A stretch of DNA of 64,000 nt from Haloechinothrix sp033042135 (GCF_033042135.1 NZ_WBXM01000004.1:1-64000), one strand, 5' to 3'; numbered from the stretch's first letter, positions 32,267-42,341 are shown. Notes: generated from the sequence alone by a model not told the origin. A program made the numbers and translations.

Positions 32267-35200
32267 ATGTATCCGTCGCTGCTCGCGAAGGAGGCCGAGC
32301 ACGCGCTCACGGAGTACCTCTCGACCACCTTCGCCCTGGCAGAGGATGAGGCGCGCACCGAGCTGCAGCGGTTCCTGTCCGACCCCACACACGGGATCTT
32401 CCGTGGCCCGTACCTGCGGATACGTACCCCGTTCCAGGCGGTGGAGCAGGGGTGGCGTTCCCCGCTGGACTGGCTGCCCTCGTGGTTCAGCCCGTACCGG
32501 CACCAGGCGCAGGCCTTCGAACGGCTGTCGACGCGGCACAGCCCCGCACAGCCGACGATCGTCACGACCGGCACCGGCTCCGGCAAGACGGAGTCGTTCC
32601 TCTACCCGCTGCTGGATCACGCCGCGCGGGCGAAAGCGCGCGGTGAGAGCGGCATCAAAGCGATCATCCTGTACCCGATGAATGCCCTGGTCACCGACCA
32701 GGGTCGGCGTATCGCGGAGCTGCTGCACGACGAACCGGCCCTACGGCAGGTTACCGCCGGGGTGTATATCGGCGGCGACGGCAACCAGCAGCAGGCCACC
32801 CGCGACCGGCTGGTCAACCACCGCCAGACGCTGCGCGACGACCCGCCGGACATCCTGCTGACCAACTACAAGATGCTCGACCTGCTGCTGCTTCGTGAGG
32901 CCGACGCGCCGCTGTGGCGTGCTTCTACCAGCAGCCTGCGCTACCTGGTGCTGGACGAGTTCCACACCTACGACGGCGCCCAGGGCACCGACGTGGCGAT
33001 GCTGCTGCGCCGGCTCGGCGCCACCCTGAAGGTGGCCGAACCGGGCGCACCACTGGGCCGGATCACCCCGGTCGCGACGTCGGCCACCCTAGGCGGCACC
33101 ACCCGCTCGGAGGAGCTACGCAGCTTCGCGGAAACCGTGTTCGGCACTGAGTTCGAACCGGGCTCGGTCATCACCGAGCAGCGGCTGGACGCCTCCGAGG
33201 TCGTTTCCGACGTCGACTTCGACGTCGACGACCGGGACGTGCCGGACCTGACCGAGTTGCCGCAACCCGACGCGGAGCGTCGCGGCTCGTGGCAGCCGCT
33301 GGCGCACCAGTTCCTCACCGGCGTCATCCCCGACGAGCAGGCGCTCGGCCGCGCGCTCAGCCGCAGCTACCTCGCCCGAGCCGTGGTCCAGTCCCTATCG
33401 TCCGGGCCGCTGACGCTGCGCGAAGCCGTGGACGCCGTGGCCGAGAACGGCCCGTACCAGTGGGGATACATGCGTAAGCAGTCCCCCGAGTACGTCGAGC
33501 ACGCCCTGCGGCACTTCCTCGCGCTGCTGTCGGCCGCGCGTGCCCCAGCAGGCACAGGCAAGGACCGCCCGCTGCTGAACCTGGAGGTGCAGCTGTGGGT
33601 CCGCGCGGTGAGCCGGCTGCTGCGGGCCGTCGACCGGCAGCCCCGGTTCGCGTGGTGGGACGACGGTCCGGTCGACGACGACTACCGGTACCTGCCTGCC
33701 GCCTACTGCCGCGTGTGCGGCCGCTCCGGGTGGCAAGCGCAGGCCACCGAGCTCGGCGAAACGCTCGAAGGTTCCCCGCGCAAGGTGTTCCGGGCCGCCG
33801 TGACCGACCGGGCTAGCGCGCGCACCCTGCTGCTGGCCGACGACGACGAACCCGGCGCGCGGCTCATCGACCCTCGCACCCTCGCGTTCTGCCGCGAGGG
33901 CGAAAAGGGACTGCCCGTGCTGATCACCCCCGACGCCGAAGCCGCCGAGTTGCAGCGTTGCCCCTCCTGCGGCAGCGACGACTCGGTGCGGTTCCTCGGC
34001 TCCTCGGTGGCCACGCTGATCAGTGTCGCCCTGACCCAGCTGTTCGGGTCCTCGCTCGTACCCGACGACGAGAAGAAAACCCTCGTGTTCACCGACTCGG
34101 TGCAGGACGCCGCGCACCGGGCGGCGTTCATCGAAGGCCGGGCATTCCAGTTCAACTTCCGCTCCGCGATGCTGCGCGCCCTCGACGGACGGCAGCGCAC
34201 CCTCACCGAGGTGTGCCGGGGCCTCGCCGGCAACACCGCCGGAGACCTGTACGCGATCACCCCGTCCGACTTCCCCCGCCGCCTCGGCTTCACCGGCGAG
34301 TGGCTCGACCAGGACCGCGGCCGCAAACGGCGGAACCTGCTCGGCGAGCGGCTGGCGTTCCAAGCCCAGCTCGAAGTCGGCTTACACGCACGTGTCGGCC
34401 GCACGCTCGAACTCACCGGCGCGCTCGCCGTGGACTACGCCGTGGACCTGGAGCACCACGCCGCGCTGGTGCGCGCTGAGCACGAGAACCTTCCCGAACG
34501 CGGCATGACGCTGCCCGGTACCGCCGCCTACCAGACGTGGATCCTGGGCCTGCTCGACCGGCTGCGACGTCGTGGCGGTATCGATCACGAGTGGCTCACC
34601 AGCTACATCGGCGATGACGGCAAGCGCTGGCACATCTGGGGCGGCAGCCCGAAAGGCATGCCGAAGTTCCCGAAGGGAAGGGCCGCCCCGCTGTTCTTCA
34701 CCACCGGCACCAAGGGGGACTTCGACAGCCTGCGGCCACGCGGGGACTCCTGGCTGACCGACTGGACCGCGCGTTGCCTCGGGGTGAGCCAGGACGAAGC
34801 CCGCGGCCTGCTGCAGCCGGTGCTGCGGCAACTCAGCGAGGGCGACGACGCACCGTTGATGCGGCGCACCACCCGTTCGGACGCCTCGGTCTTCGGTTTC
34901 AAACCCGACCACCTGCTGCTGGCCCCGCTCGACGATGAGCAATTCACCAACTCCCATCTGCGGTGCCCCACCTGCCACCACATCCAGCCGGTTCCCCCAG
35001 ACCGGGTGCAGCTGTGGCTAGATGCGCCCTGCCCCCGCATGCGCTGCACCGGCACGCTGGAACCCCGACCGGTGCGGCCCGACAACTTCTACCGACAGCT
35101 GTACCAGTCGGGCAGGTTGCGGCACCTGGTCAGCCACGAACACACCGCGATGCTCGACGACGTCACCCGCCAGCAGGTTGAACGCAGCTTCTCCACCGGG

Positions 35201-38200
35201 ACCTCACCGATCGATCCGAACGTGCTCACCTGCACACCCACCCTGGAACTGGGCATCGACATCGGCGACCTGTCCACCGTCGGGCTGGCCTCGCTGCCGC
35301 GCGGGCCTGCCAACTACCTGCAGCGGGTCGGCCGCGCCGGGCGCTCCACCGGCAACGCGCTCATCCTCGCCACCGTGCCGACCGGCTCGCGCGACCTGTA
35401 CTACCTCTCTGAACCCAAGCACCTCATCGACGGCGAGATCACCCCACCGGCGGCGTTCCTCTCGGCCACCGAGCTGCTGCACCGGCAGTACTTCGCGTTC
35501 TGCATCGACCGGGTCGCCACCGGCGACATCGCCCTCGACCGCGACATGCCGCCCAGGCTCGGCCTGCTGATGGAGGACGGGCTCGAGCAGGGTAGCTGGC
35601 TGCGGCAGTGCATCGACACCGTCACCGCCCGGGCCAGCGAGCTGTCCGAGCAGTTCCTGCAGCTCTACGGCCAGCACCTCGACGAGCACGCCCGCGACAG
35701 CGTGCGGCAGTTCGCCAAAGCTGGTCTGCAAGAAAGCGTCGCACGCGTGCACGCCGAATGGGTCGAACGCCAACGCGATCTCGAGAACCGCATCCAGGAG
35801 CTGTCGCGCTCGATCGCAGAGCTCGGTAAGCAAGGACACCTCGACGACGGCCAGCAGGAAGACCGCAAACGTTGGCGCGGCGAGCTCACTGCGCTGCGAA
35901 ATGTACTGCACGACCGGGGACGGAAGGACGCCCTCATCGGCCTCGGGGAACTCGGGCTGCTGCCGACCTACAACCTGCACGACGACAGTACCGAACTGGA
36001 CGTCTCGCTGTGGTGGACCACCGATGACGAAGGTGAAGGCACCCTCCACACCACCGAACACAACTACAGCCGCGGCAGCCGCACTGCACTCACTGAGTTC
36101 GCCCCCGGCGCCGTGTTCTACAGCCACGGCTACCGCATGGAGATCGACGCGGTGGACATCGGGCCGCAAGGCCAGCCGCACTGGCGTGTCATGCGGCTGT
36201 GCCCCGACTGCGGGTGGGGCACCGAAACCGTCGAACCCGCACCGGCCTCGTGCCCGCGTTGCGGCAGCGCCGCCGTCGCCGACACCGGCGCGGTGCACCG
36301 GGTGCTGGAGCTTCAGCGGGTCTCGGCGGTGCATCGCCGCGATGAGGCGGTGATCGACGACGATCGGGACGAGCGCGACACCATCCGGTTCACCACCATC
36401 ACCGGGGTGGACATCGCGCCCGCCCAGGTGCAGCATGCGTGGCGGCTGCATGATCGCGTGTTCGGCGCCGAATACGCCCGGCAGGCCACCGTGCGCACCA
36501 TCAACACCGGACGGCGCGAGAGACCCGGTTCCGACCTGGCGATCGCGGGTGTGCGCGAGTCCGCGCCGCAGTTCGTCACGTGCACCTATTGCGGCGTGGT
36601 GTGGCAGTCGGGCCCCGAGGACAGGGTGCGCCACCGCGGCTGGTGTTCCACCCGCCGCGGCACCCCGGTGGTCTGGGAGCGGCTGCTGCTCTCGCATGAG
36701 ATCACCACGCAAGCCGTGCGGATGTTGCTGCCGGTCTCGACGTTCCATGTGGAGTCCCGGCTAACGTCGTTCAAGACCGCACTGCTGCTCGGCCTGCGGC
36801 GCGACTTCGGCGGTGACCCGCAACACCTCGAAGTGGTCACCGCGCAGATGCCGGACGAGCAACGCAACACCCGCCGGTTCCTGGTGCTGCACGACACCGT
36901 GCCCGGCGGCACCGGCTACCTCGACCGGTTCGGCGACCCCGACCGGATGCGTCGCATCCTGCGGCAGGCGCATGATGCGCTGGAATCGTGCCCGTGCCAG
37001 CACGAAGGCCGCGCGGCGTGCCACCGGTGCCTGCTCGGAGTCGCGCGGCGCGACGAAGTGGAGCACGCCAACCGGCGCGTCGCCCAGGAGCTGCTCGCCG
37101 ATCTGCTCGACGCCTGGGAAGTCGACGACGTGGAGACGGTCACCGGTATCGACGTCTCGGCCGTGCGGTACTCCGAACTGGAGCTGCTGTTCCGTGAGCA
37201 GCTCAAGCAGTGGATGGACGACGACCCCAGCCAGTCGTGGACCGGCACCAAGGGGCCGGAAGGCGAGGAGCTCGACATCCGCCTGCGCGGGCGCGACGGG
37301 TCGCCGCGCCGCTGGAACATGCGGCCGCAGCAGACGGTGACCGCCGGTGGGATCACCACGAAGCCTGACTTCCTGCTGCACCGGCAGGACGATCAGGACG
37401 CGCCGGTGGCGATCTACCTGGACGGGAAGGCCTATCACGCCTCGGCCGAGCACGACCGCACCGCCGACGATGCGCGCAAGCGCACCGCGCTGCGCGACCA
37501 CGGATACCGCGTGTGGTCGCTGACCTGGGACGACGTGGAGGACTTCCGTCGCATCCTCGAAAACTACGAGAGCAGGCAAGATGAGCTCGTCGACCGGTCG
37601 GTGCGCAACGCCGTGCGCTTCCAGGTGACCGACCCCCGCGCGCCGGTGCTGTGGGGCAACCCGATGCGGGCGCTGCTGGAGTACCTGACTGACCCCGCCG
37701 CGGCCGTGTGGGAGCAGACCGCGGTGCAGACGTGTGTCGCGTTGGCCACCTCGACCGCGCACGGCTCTGACGCCCCGGTGCAATGCGCCGCCAGCGAGTT
37801 GCGAGACGCCCTGACAGGCTGGGCCACGGGCGACGGCGTGGCGAGCGCGAACGGCACGGTCATGCTGGTTTCGCGGCACGGCCGGTCCGGGCTGCCGATC
37901 GCGGTGGTCGGCGACACCCAGGCTGCCGGAACCGAGGCGATGGGGACGTTGGTCGTGCTCGACGATCGGCCCAGCGAAGTGGGCGGAACCGGCCACGAGG
38001 GACAGTGGCGCGACTGGCTGCGCTGGTCGAACCTGCTGCAGTTCCTGCGTCTGCCGCGGTACGGCCACGAGCTGCCGCTGCGGATGGCTGAATGCTGGAG
38101 CCGCCAGTCCCTGGATGAGTTCCGGCTGCGCAGCATCCCGCTGGCCGCCGCCGCGCCGGACGAGCTGGACATCACGATCGACGTCAGCCACCCGGAGTGG

Positions 38201-38488
38201 AAGATGGTGCTCGAATTCACCGACGAGACCCTGCACGGCGTGGGTCGGCGGCTGGCGAATCTGGGTGTGCCGGAGCCGGAAGCCGGCGGGGAGGTCGGCG
38301 ATGCCGAGCTGTGGCAGGTGGAGTACTGCTGGCTGGACCGGCGGGTCGCGGTGGTCACCGACGAGGAACCGCAGCGGGATGAATGGCTCGCCAGGAACGG
38401 GTGGCGACTGCTGAAGTATGACGGTGAGGAACGGGAGGACGAGCTGGTGCGCACGATCGCCGAGGAGTTCGGGGTGGCTGAGTCATGA
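32267..38488 (+). CDS. Giant DUF1998 helicase fused to a PD-(D/E)XK nuclease (DruE-like)
   Basis: A 2073-residue protein from ATG 32267 with GGGGAAGGGAA upstream; TAGAGT at 32231 may be its -10. Walker A TGTGSGKTE is near residue 100. The box LDEFHTYDGAQGTDVAMLLR, near 226, is typical of YprA/MrfA-type motors. Helicase C motifs (TPTLELGIDIGDLS, LQRVGRAGRS) lie near 990-1030. Zinc pairs occur near 481, 565, 900 and 1315. The DUF1998/MZB four-cysteine cluster (CPCQHEGRAACHRC) is near 1570. A DUF559/Vsr-like nuclease (VAIYLDGKAYH, then TWDDVEDF) is near 1710-1760. Size and helicase-DUF1998 layout match DruE of Druantia; DrmA/DrmB of DISARM carry the same parts on two chains. The start of the next gene overlaps as ATGA. 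Confidence 0.9.
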   Translation: MYPSLLAKEAEHALTEYLSTTFALAEDEARTELQRFLSDPTHGIFRGPYLRIRTPFQAVEQGWRSPLDWLPSWFSPYRHQAQAFERLSTRHSPAQPTIVTTGTGSGKTESFLYPLLDHAARAKARGESGIKAIILYPMNALVTDQGRRIAELLHDEPALRQVTAGVYIGGDGNQQQATRDRLVNHRQTLRDDPPDILLTNYKMLDLLLLREADAPLWRASTSSLRYLVLDEFHTYDGAQGTDVAMLLRRLGATLKVAEPGAPLGRITPVATSATLGGTTRSEELRSFAETVFGTEFEPGSVITEQRLDASEVVSDVDFDVDDRDVPDLTELPQPDAERRGSWQPLAHQFLTGVIPDEQALGRALSRSYLARAVVQSLSSGPLTLREAVDAVAENGPYQWGYMRKQSPEYVEHALRHFLALLSAARAPAGTGKDRPLLNLEVQLWVRAVSRLLRAVDRQPRFAWWDDGPVDDDYRYLPAAYCRVCGRSGWQAQATELGETLEGSPRKVFRAAVTDRASARTLLLADDDEPGARLIDPRTLAFCREGEKGLPVLITPDAEAAELQRCPSCGSDDSVRFLGSSVATLISVALTQLFGSSLVPDDEKKTLVFTDSVQDAAHRAAFIEGRAFQFNFRSAMLRALDGRQRTLTEVCRGLAGNTAGDLYAITPSDFPRRLGFTGEWLDQDRGRKRRNLLGERLAFQAQLEVGLHARVGRTLELTGALAVDYAVDLEHHAALVRAEHENLPERGMTLPGTAAYQTWILGLLDRLRRRGGIDHEWLTSYIGDDGKRWHIWGGSPKGMPKFPKGRAAPLFFTTGTKGDFDSLRPRGDSWLTDWTARCLGVSQDEARGLLQPVLRQLSEGDDAPLMRRTTRSDASVFGFKPDHLLLAPLDDEQFTNSHLRCPTCHHIQPVPPDRVQLWLDAPCPRMRCTGTLEPRPVRPDNFYRQLYQSGRLRHLVSHEHTAMLDDVTRQQVERSFSTGTSPIDPNVLTCTPTLELGIDIGDLSTVGLASLPRGPANYLQRVGRAGRSTGNALILATVPTGSRDLYYLSEPKHLIDGEITPPAAFLSATELLHRQYFAFCIDRVATGDIALDRDMPPRLGLLMEDGLEQGSWLRQCIDTVTARASELSEQFLQLYGQHLDEHARDSVRQFAKAGLQESVARVHAEWVERQRDLENRIQELSRSIAELGKQGHLDDGQQEDRKRWRGELTALRNVLHDRGRKDALIGLGELGLLPTYNLHDDSTELDVSLWWTTDDEGEGTLHTTEHNYSRGSRTALTEFAPGAVFYSHGYRMEIDAVDIGPQGQPHWRVMRLCPDCGWGTETVEPAPASCPRCGSAAVADTGAVHRVLELQRVSAVHRRDEAVIDDDRDERDTIRFTTITGVDIAPAQVQHAWRLHDRVFGAEYARQATVRTINTGRRERPGSDLAIAGVRESAPQFVTCTYCGVVWQSGPEDRVRHRGWCSTRRGTPVVWERLLLSHEITTQAVRMLLPVSTFHVESRLTSFKTALLLGLRRDFGGDPQHLEVVTAQMPDEQRNTRRFLVLHDTVPGGTGYLDRFGDPDRMRRILRQAHDALESCPCQHEGRAACHRCLLGVARRDEVEHANRRVAQELLADLLDAWEVDDVETVTGIDVSAVRYSELELLFREQLKQWMDDDPSQSWTGTKGPEGEELDIRLRGRDGSPRRWNMRPQQTVTAGGITTKPDFLLHRQDDQDAPVAIYLDGKAYHASAEHDRTADDARKRTALRDHGYRVWSLTWDDVEDFRRILENYESRQDELVDRSVRNAVRFQVTDPRAPVLWGNPMRALLEYLTDPAAAVWEQTAVQTCVALATSTAHGSDAPVQCAASELRDALTGWATGDGVASANGTVMLVSRHGRSGLPIAVVGDTQAAGTEAMGTLVVLDDRPSEVGGTGHEGQWRDWLRWSNLLQFLRLPRYGHELPLRMAECWSRQSLDEFRLRSIPLAAAAPDELDITIDVSHPEWKMVLEFTDETLHGVGRRLANLGVPEPEAGGEVGDAELWQVEYCWLDRRVAVVTDEEPQRDEWLARNGWRLLKYDGEEREDELVRTIAEEFGVAES

Positions 38489-40674
38489 CAACCGCCGTCG
38501 TCATGTCCGACCTCTTCTCGAAGTTGTACTCCAAACTGGACGGATCCGTCAAGAACCGGGTGATGGACTTTCTCGTCAAGCTCCAGGAACGCCCGGATGC
38601 GCCATCGCTGGACGTCAAGACGCCGGAGACGGTCAAGGACAAGCGCGTCAAGACCGCACGCGTCAACGAGTTCTGGCGCGCCGTGCTGATCGAGCTGCCG
38701 GAGTCACATGGTTACGTGCTTGTCGCGGTGAAGCCGCACGACGAGGCGGTGCCGTTCGCGCGGAGCCTGCGCTTCGGGGTCAACGAGGTCACCGGCGCGT
38801 TGGAGGTCGTCGACGAGGCCGCGCTGCAGGAAGCCGTGACCCGCGTCGACGGGAGTACACCCAACGCGGCGGCGACCGGGGCGGTGACCGCCCAGCCGGT
38901 GCTGAACGGCCTGCGTGCCCGTGACCTGCACCAGTTCGGTATCGAGCGGGACATTGCCGAGCGGCTCCTGGCGATCACTGACGAGGACCAGCTGCTGATG
39001 GTCGCGCAGGAACTTCCCGGTATCCAGGGAAACGCGCTGCTCGACCTGGCTGCCGGCCGGAGCCCCGAGGACGTCTGGGCCGACTGGGTCGCCGAGGAAG
39101 CTTCCGATATCGACACCAGCGACGTGATGGGCGCGCTGGAGCGGCCGACGTCGCGCCTGACATTCACCGGTGGCCGGGGCACCGAGGAACTGCGGGCGAT
39201 CCTGGAGGAGGACTTCAAGGCATGGCGCGTGTGGCTGCACCCGCTGCAACGCAGGCTCGCGTACCACGACGGCTGGAACGGGCCGTACCGCGTAACCGGC
39301 GGGGCCGGCACCGGCAAGACCGTCACCGCGATCCACCGTGCCCGCCACCTCGCCAACCGGCTGGAACGGGAGGGGAGCGACGCCAAGGTCCTGTTCACGA
39401 CGTTCACCAGGAACCTCGCGCAGAACATCGAGTCGCAGCTCAAGGAGCTGGCGGGGCCGGACATCCTCGACCGGGTCGAGGTCGTCACCGTTGACGCGCT
39501 CGCACGGAAGGTGCTGAGCACGCAGGCGGACAGCGAGCGACACCCCAGGATGTGCGGCGACGAGGACCCGGGACTGGAGGACGCGTGGAACGCCGCCCGC
39601 CGGGACGCCACGAACGACTGGGACGTGAGCTTTCTCAGATCCGAATGGTCCCAGGTGGTGCTGGCCCAGGGAATCAATGATCGCGAGACATACCTACGAG
39701 CGTCGCGCAGCGGGCGCGGTAGGCGGGTGTCCCGACCACAGCGCGCCGATTTGTGGGGTGTGTTCGAACGATTCACTCAGATCCTGGCGGGGGAGGAGCG
39801 CAAGACCTACCACCAGGCGGCATCGGAAGCCGCCGCGGTTGCGCGGAATCACGCTTCCCGCCGCGATGGGGCTGGTGGTGGTGGTGTGTCGGCGCTGCCG
39901 AACTACCGGCACGCGATCGTCGACGAGGCCCAGGATCTACATCCCGCGCACTGGCGGCTCGTGCGCGCCGTCGTCCCGCGCGACACCGACGACCTGTTCA
40001 TCGTCGGTGACGCTCACCAGCGGATCTACGGCAATCCGGTGGTGCTATCGCGGCTGGGTATCGAAACACGGGGCCGGTCGCGCCGGCTGACGGTGAACTA
40101 CCGGACCTCCCGCGAGATCCTGGACTGGTCACTACGCGTCGTGCACGGCAAGCCAGCGGATGACCTGGACGGTGCTTCGGACACGCTCAGCGGATCGCGC
40201 TCGGAGTTCACCGGTCCGCAGCCGCAGGCCCGCGGGTTCGACACTGTATCCGCGGAGAAAGCCGGCCTGGTGGACAGGCTGCGGGAATGGTCGGCTGCGG
40301 GCCTCGGTTGGAAGGAGATCGCGGTGATGGCCCGCTCCGGGTACCAGTGTGACGATTTCCTTGCCGCTCTGTCCGATGCGGACATTCCAGCAACACGCGT
40401 CGAAGGCAATACCGAGGAAAGCTCCCTGGGCGACGTGGTGCGCGTGATGACGATGCACCGCGCCAAGGGTCTGGAGTACCGAGCGGTGGCGGTGGTGGGC
40501 GCGGGCAGCAAGGAGCTGCCGCCGCCAGGAGTGCGCAAGCTCGACGGCGAAGAAGGTGACGCCGCGTGGGCGCGGGAACGCAGCCTCGTCTATGTCTGCG
40601 GCAGCCGCGCCCGCGAGCAGCTGTACGTGTCGTGGACCGGCACGCCCTCGCCGCTGCTGAAGGGGCACGCGTAG
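38485..40674 (+). CDS. UvrD-like helicase with RelE/ParE-like N-terminal domain
   Basis: A 729-residue protein overlapping the giant helicase by 4 bases (ATGA). Residues 8-110 read as a RelE/ParE fold (RVMDFLVKLQERPDAPSL, then KTARVNEFWRAVL, then KPHDEAVPFARS). A helical linker follows (RDLHQFGIERDIAERLLAI). The helicase has Walker A GGAGTGKT near residue 271, the DEAQD box near 480, the NYRTSREI motif, and the C-terminal MTMHRAKGLEYRAVAVVG. In the toxin family this fold cuts ribosomal mRNA; here it may be only a protein-binding relic. It is a 3'-5' translocating motor of the three-gene operon. Confidence 0.88.
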   Translation: MTTAVVMSDLFSKLYSKLDGSVKNRVMDFLVKLQERPDAPSLDVKTPETVKDKRVKTARVNEFWRAVLIELPESHGYVLVAVKPHDEAVPFARSLRFGVNEVTGALEVVDEAALQEAVTRVDGSTPNAAATGAVTAQPVLNGLRARDLHQFGIERDIAERLLAITDEDQLLMVAQELPGIQGNALLDLAAGRSPEDVWADWVAEEASDIDTSDVMGALERPTSRLTFTGGRGTEELRAILEEDFKAWRVWLHPLQRRLAYHDGWNGPYRVTGGAGTGKTVTAIHRARHLANRLEREGSDAKVLFTTFTRNLAQNIESQLKELAGPDILDRVEVVTVDALARKVLSTQADSERHPRMCGDEDPGLEDAWNAARRDATNDWDVSFLRSEWSQVVLAQGINDRETYLRASRSGRGRRVSRPQRADLWGVFERFTQILAGEERKTYHQAASEAAAVARNHASRRDGAGGGGVSALPNYRHAIVDEAQDLHPAHWRLVRAVVPRDTDDLFIVGDAHQRIYGNPVVLSRLGIETRGRSRRLTVNYRTSREILDWSLRVVHGKPADDLDGASDTLSGSRSEFTGPQPQARGFDTVSAEKAGLVDRLREWSAAGLGWKEIAVMARSGYQCDDFLAALSDADIPATRVEGNTEESSLGDVVRVMTMHRAKGLEYRAVAVVGAGSKELPPPGVRKLDGEEGDAAWARERSLVYVCGSRAREQLYVSWTGTPSPLLKGHA

Positions 40675-40692
40675 CACCATGAAGGGAACGCG

Positions 40693-42303
40693 ATGCCGGA
40701 CGTGATCGAACGTCACCAGATGTCCCGGCAGGGACGGGTGCCTGCGCGGGATCGTGAATACACCGCGATCGACTTCGAAACGACCGGCATGAGCCCGGGG
40801 CACATCGTCGAGATCGGTGCGGTACGCATCCGTGGCGACGGCACGGTGCTTGGCGAGCTGTCCACCCTGGTGAACCCGGGTTCGGGAGTTGATCCCGGGC
40901 CGACCCGGGTGCACAAGATCACCCGCGGGGATCTGGATGACGCGCCGCCGCTTGCCGACGTAATGGGGAACTTCCTGGACCTCTGCCGGGACAGTGTCGT
41001 GGTGGCGCACAACCTGCCGTTCGAAGCGCGGTTCCTCGCCCGTGAGTGGGAACGGTTGCGGCTGCCCGATGTGGCGATGCCCGGCGTGTGCACGCTGATG
41101 GCCTCGCGGCGCGCGCTCCGCCTGCCGAACTACCGGCTCCCGACCGTGACCGACGCACTGGGATGCCCGGAGTTCGCCGCGCACAGCGCGCTGGCGGACG
41201 CCCGCGCGTGCGCGAACGTCATCGCGACGCTGGTGAACTCCCACGGTATGGGCTTGACGCGTCAACCACGGTTCGGTGACCTCCCTCGCCTGGCTACGGC
41301 AGGGGTGCTGACACCACGCCCTGGTGATGCGCCGGTTGCTCGAGAGAGCTGGATGTCGAGTCTGACCGAGCGGCTGCGGGTGGAACCGGCCGCCGACGAT
41401 AGCTCCGGCGAACTTGACGATGCGTACCTCGATCTGCTCGGCACTGTGCTCAGCGACGGTCAGGTGTCGCGCGATGAAGCGCAGCAGCTCGCCGAGCTGG
41501 CTCAGCAGGCTGGTATGTCGGATGAGCACGTGCGCGAGGTCCACCGGCAGGTGGTCGTCGCGCTGCGCCGGGAGGCCGCGTCGGACGGCGCGGTCACCGC
41601 TACCGAAGTCACCGATCTTGCCCGAGTCGCGGAAGCGCTGGACGTGACGGACGTGATCAGTGACTTGCGGCCCACGTCCCAGGTGCAGACCCAGGGTTCG
41701 TCGTCAAGCAAGCCGGTCTCCCGACAGCAGGCGCAGGCCAAGCGCACGCGCGTGCTCGTACTGGGCAGGACGGTCGAGGCAGACGCGCTGCGCTCGGCAG
41801 TACTGGAGCACGGCTACCAGCTCGCCAGGAACCTGACCGCATCGGTGACACACCTGGTGGTCGATGAGCACGTGCCGGATGATGAACCGCGCCGACAGCG
41901 CGCTGTTGAGCTCGGTGCCCGCGTCCTACCGGCGAGTGCGGCGCGTTCGGAACTCGGCTTGCAGGCCACTGACGCTGGGGCAGCGGCAGCACCGGCCGCA
42001 GCTGTACCGTTGGAGGTGCCGCCAGCATCGAAGCCGGCGGCCAGCGCCAGTGATCAGTCGGCGGCGTCACCTGACAGTCCCGAGGTGGGTTCGGCCCGTG
42101 GTTGGCGAGACTCCGGCACACGTAGTGCCATCCTGCTGTGTGTTGGCTGGGTCCTCATCGGCATCGGCGCGTTCTTCACCGTGATTGCTGCCTTGGCACT
42201 GCTCGGAGGTGGCGAACTCAGCGCGTCGATCACGGTGTTCCTCTTGGGGCTGCTGATCGGCTGGCCCGGACTTCGGCTCAAACGTCGACACCAGGCCCGG
42301 TAA
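40693..42303 (+). CDS. DEDDh 3'-5' exonuclease with TerB-like, BRCT and membrane segments
   Basis: A 536-residue protein from ATG 40693 (GAAGGG upstream), 18 bases after the helicase gene. Residues 20-190 are a DnaQ-like exonuclease: Exo I AIDFETT (Asp27, Glu29), Exo II AHNLPFEARF with Glu in place of the usual Asp, and Exo III HSALADA. Residues about 240-315 resemble TerB (GTVLSDGQVSRDEAQQLAEL). Residues about 343-415 are a BRCT domain (RVLVLGRTVEADALRSAV). The C-terminus has two membrane helices (about 475-525). A membrane-anchored nuclease with BRCT could act on incoming DNA at the cell envelope. It completes the DUF1998-UvrD-exonuclease operon. Confidence 0.85.
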   Translation: MPDVIERHQMSRQGRVPARDREYTAIDFETTGMSPGHIVEIGAVRIRGDGTVLGELSTLVNPGSGVDPGPTRVHKITRGDLDDAPPLADVMGNFLDLCRDSVVVAHNLPFEARFLAREWERLRLPDVAMPGVCTLMASRRALRLPNYRLPTVTDALGCPEFAAHSALADARACANVIATLVNSHGMGLTRQPRFGDLPRLATAGVLTPRPGDAPVARESWMSSLTERLRVEPAADDSSGELDDAYLDLLGTVLSDGQVSRDEAQQLAELAQQAGMSDEHVREVHRQVVVALRREAASDGAVTATEVTDLARVAEALDVTDVISDLRPTSQVQTQGSSSSKPVSRQQAQAKRTRVLVLGRTVEADALRSAVLEHGYQLARNLTASVTHLVVDEHVPDDEPRRQRAVELGARVLPASAARSELGLQATDAGAAAAPAAAVPLEVPPASKPAASASDQSAASPDSPEVGSARGWRDSGTRSAILLCVGWVLIGIGAFFTVIAALALLGGGELSASITVFLLGLLIGWPGLRLKRRHQAR

Positions 42304-42341
42304 GGAGGCGTGGTGACGCAGCCCGAGGTTTAGACGAGTCC

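Noticed and set aside
14730..42303. A complete canonical DISARM, BREX or Druantia locus
   Set aside because: No DrmB/DrmC on separate genes, no PglZ or BrxC/BrxL, no DruA-D/H. Only family resemblance of individual proteins is supported.
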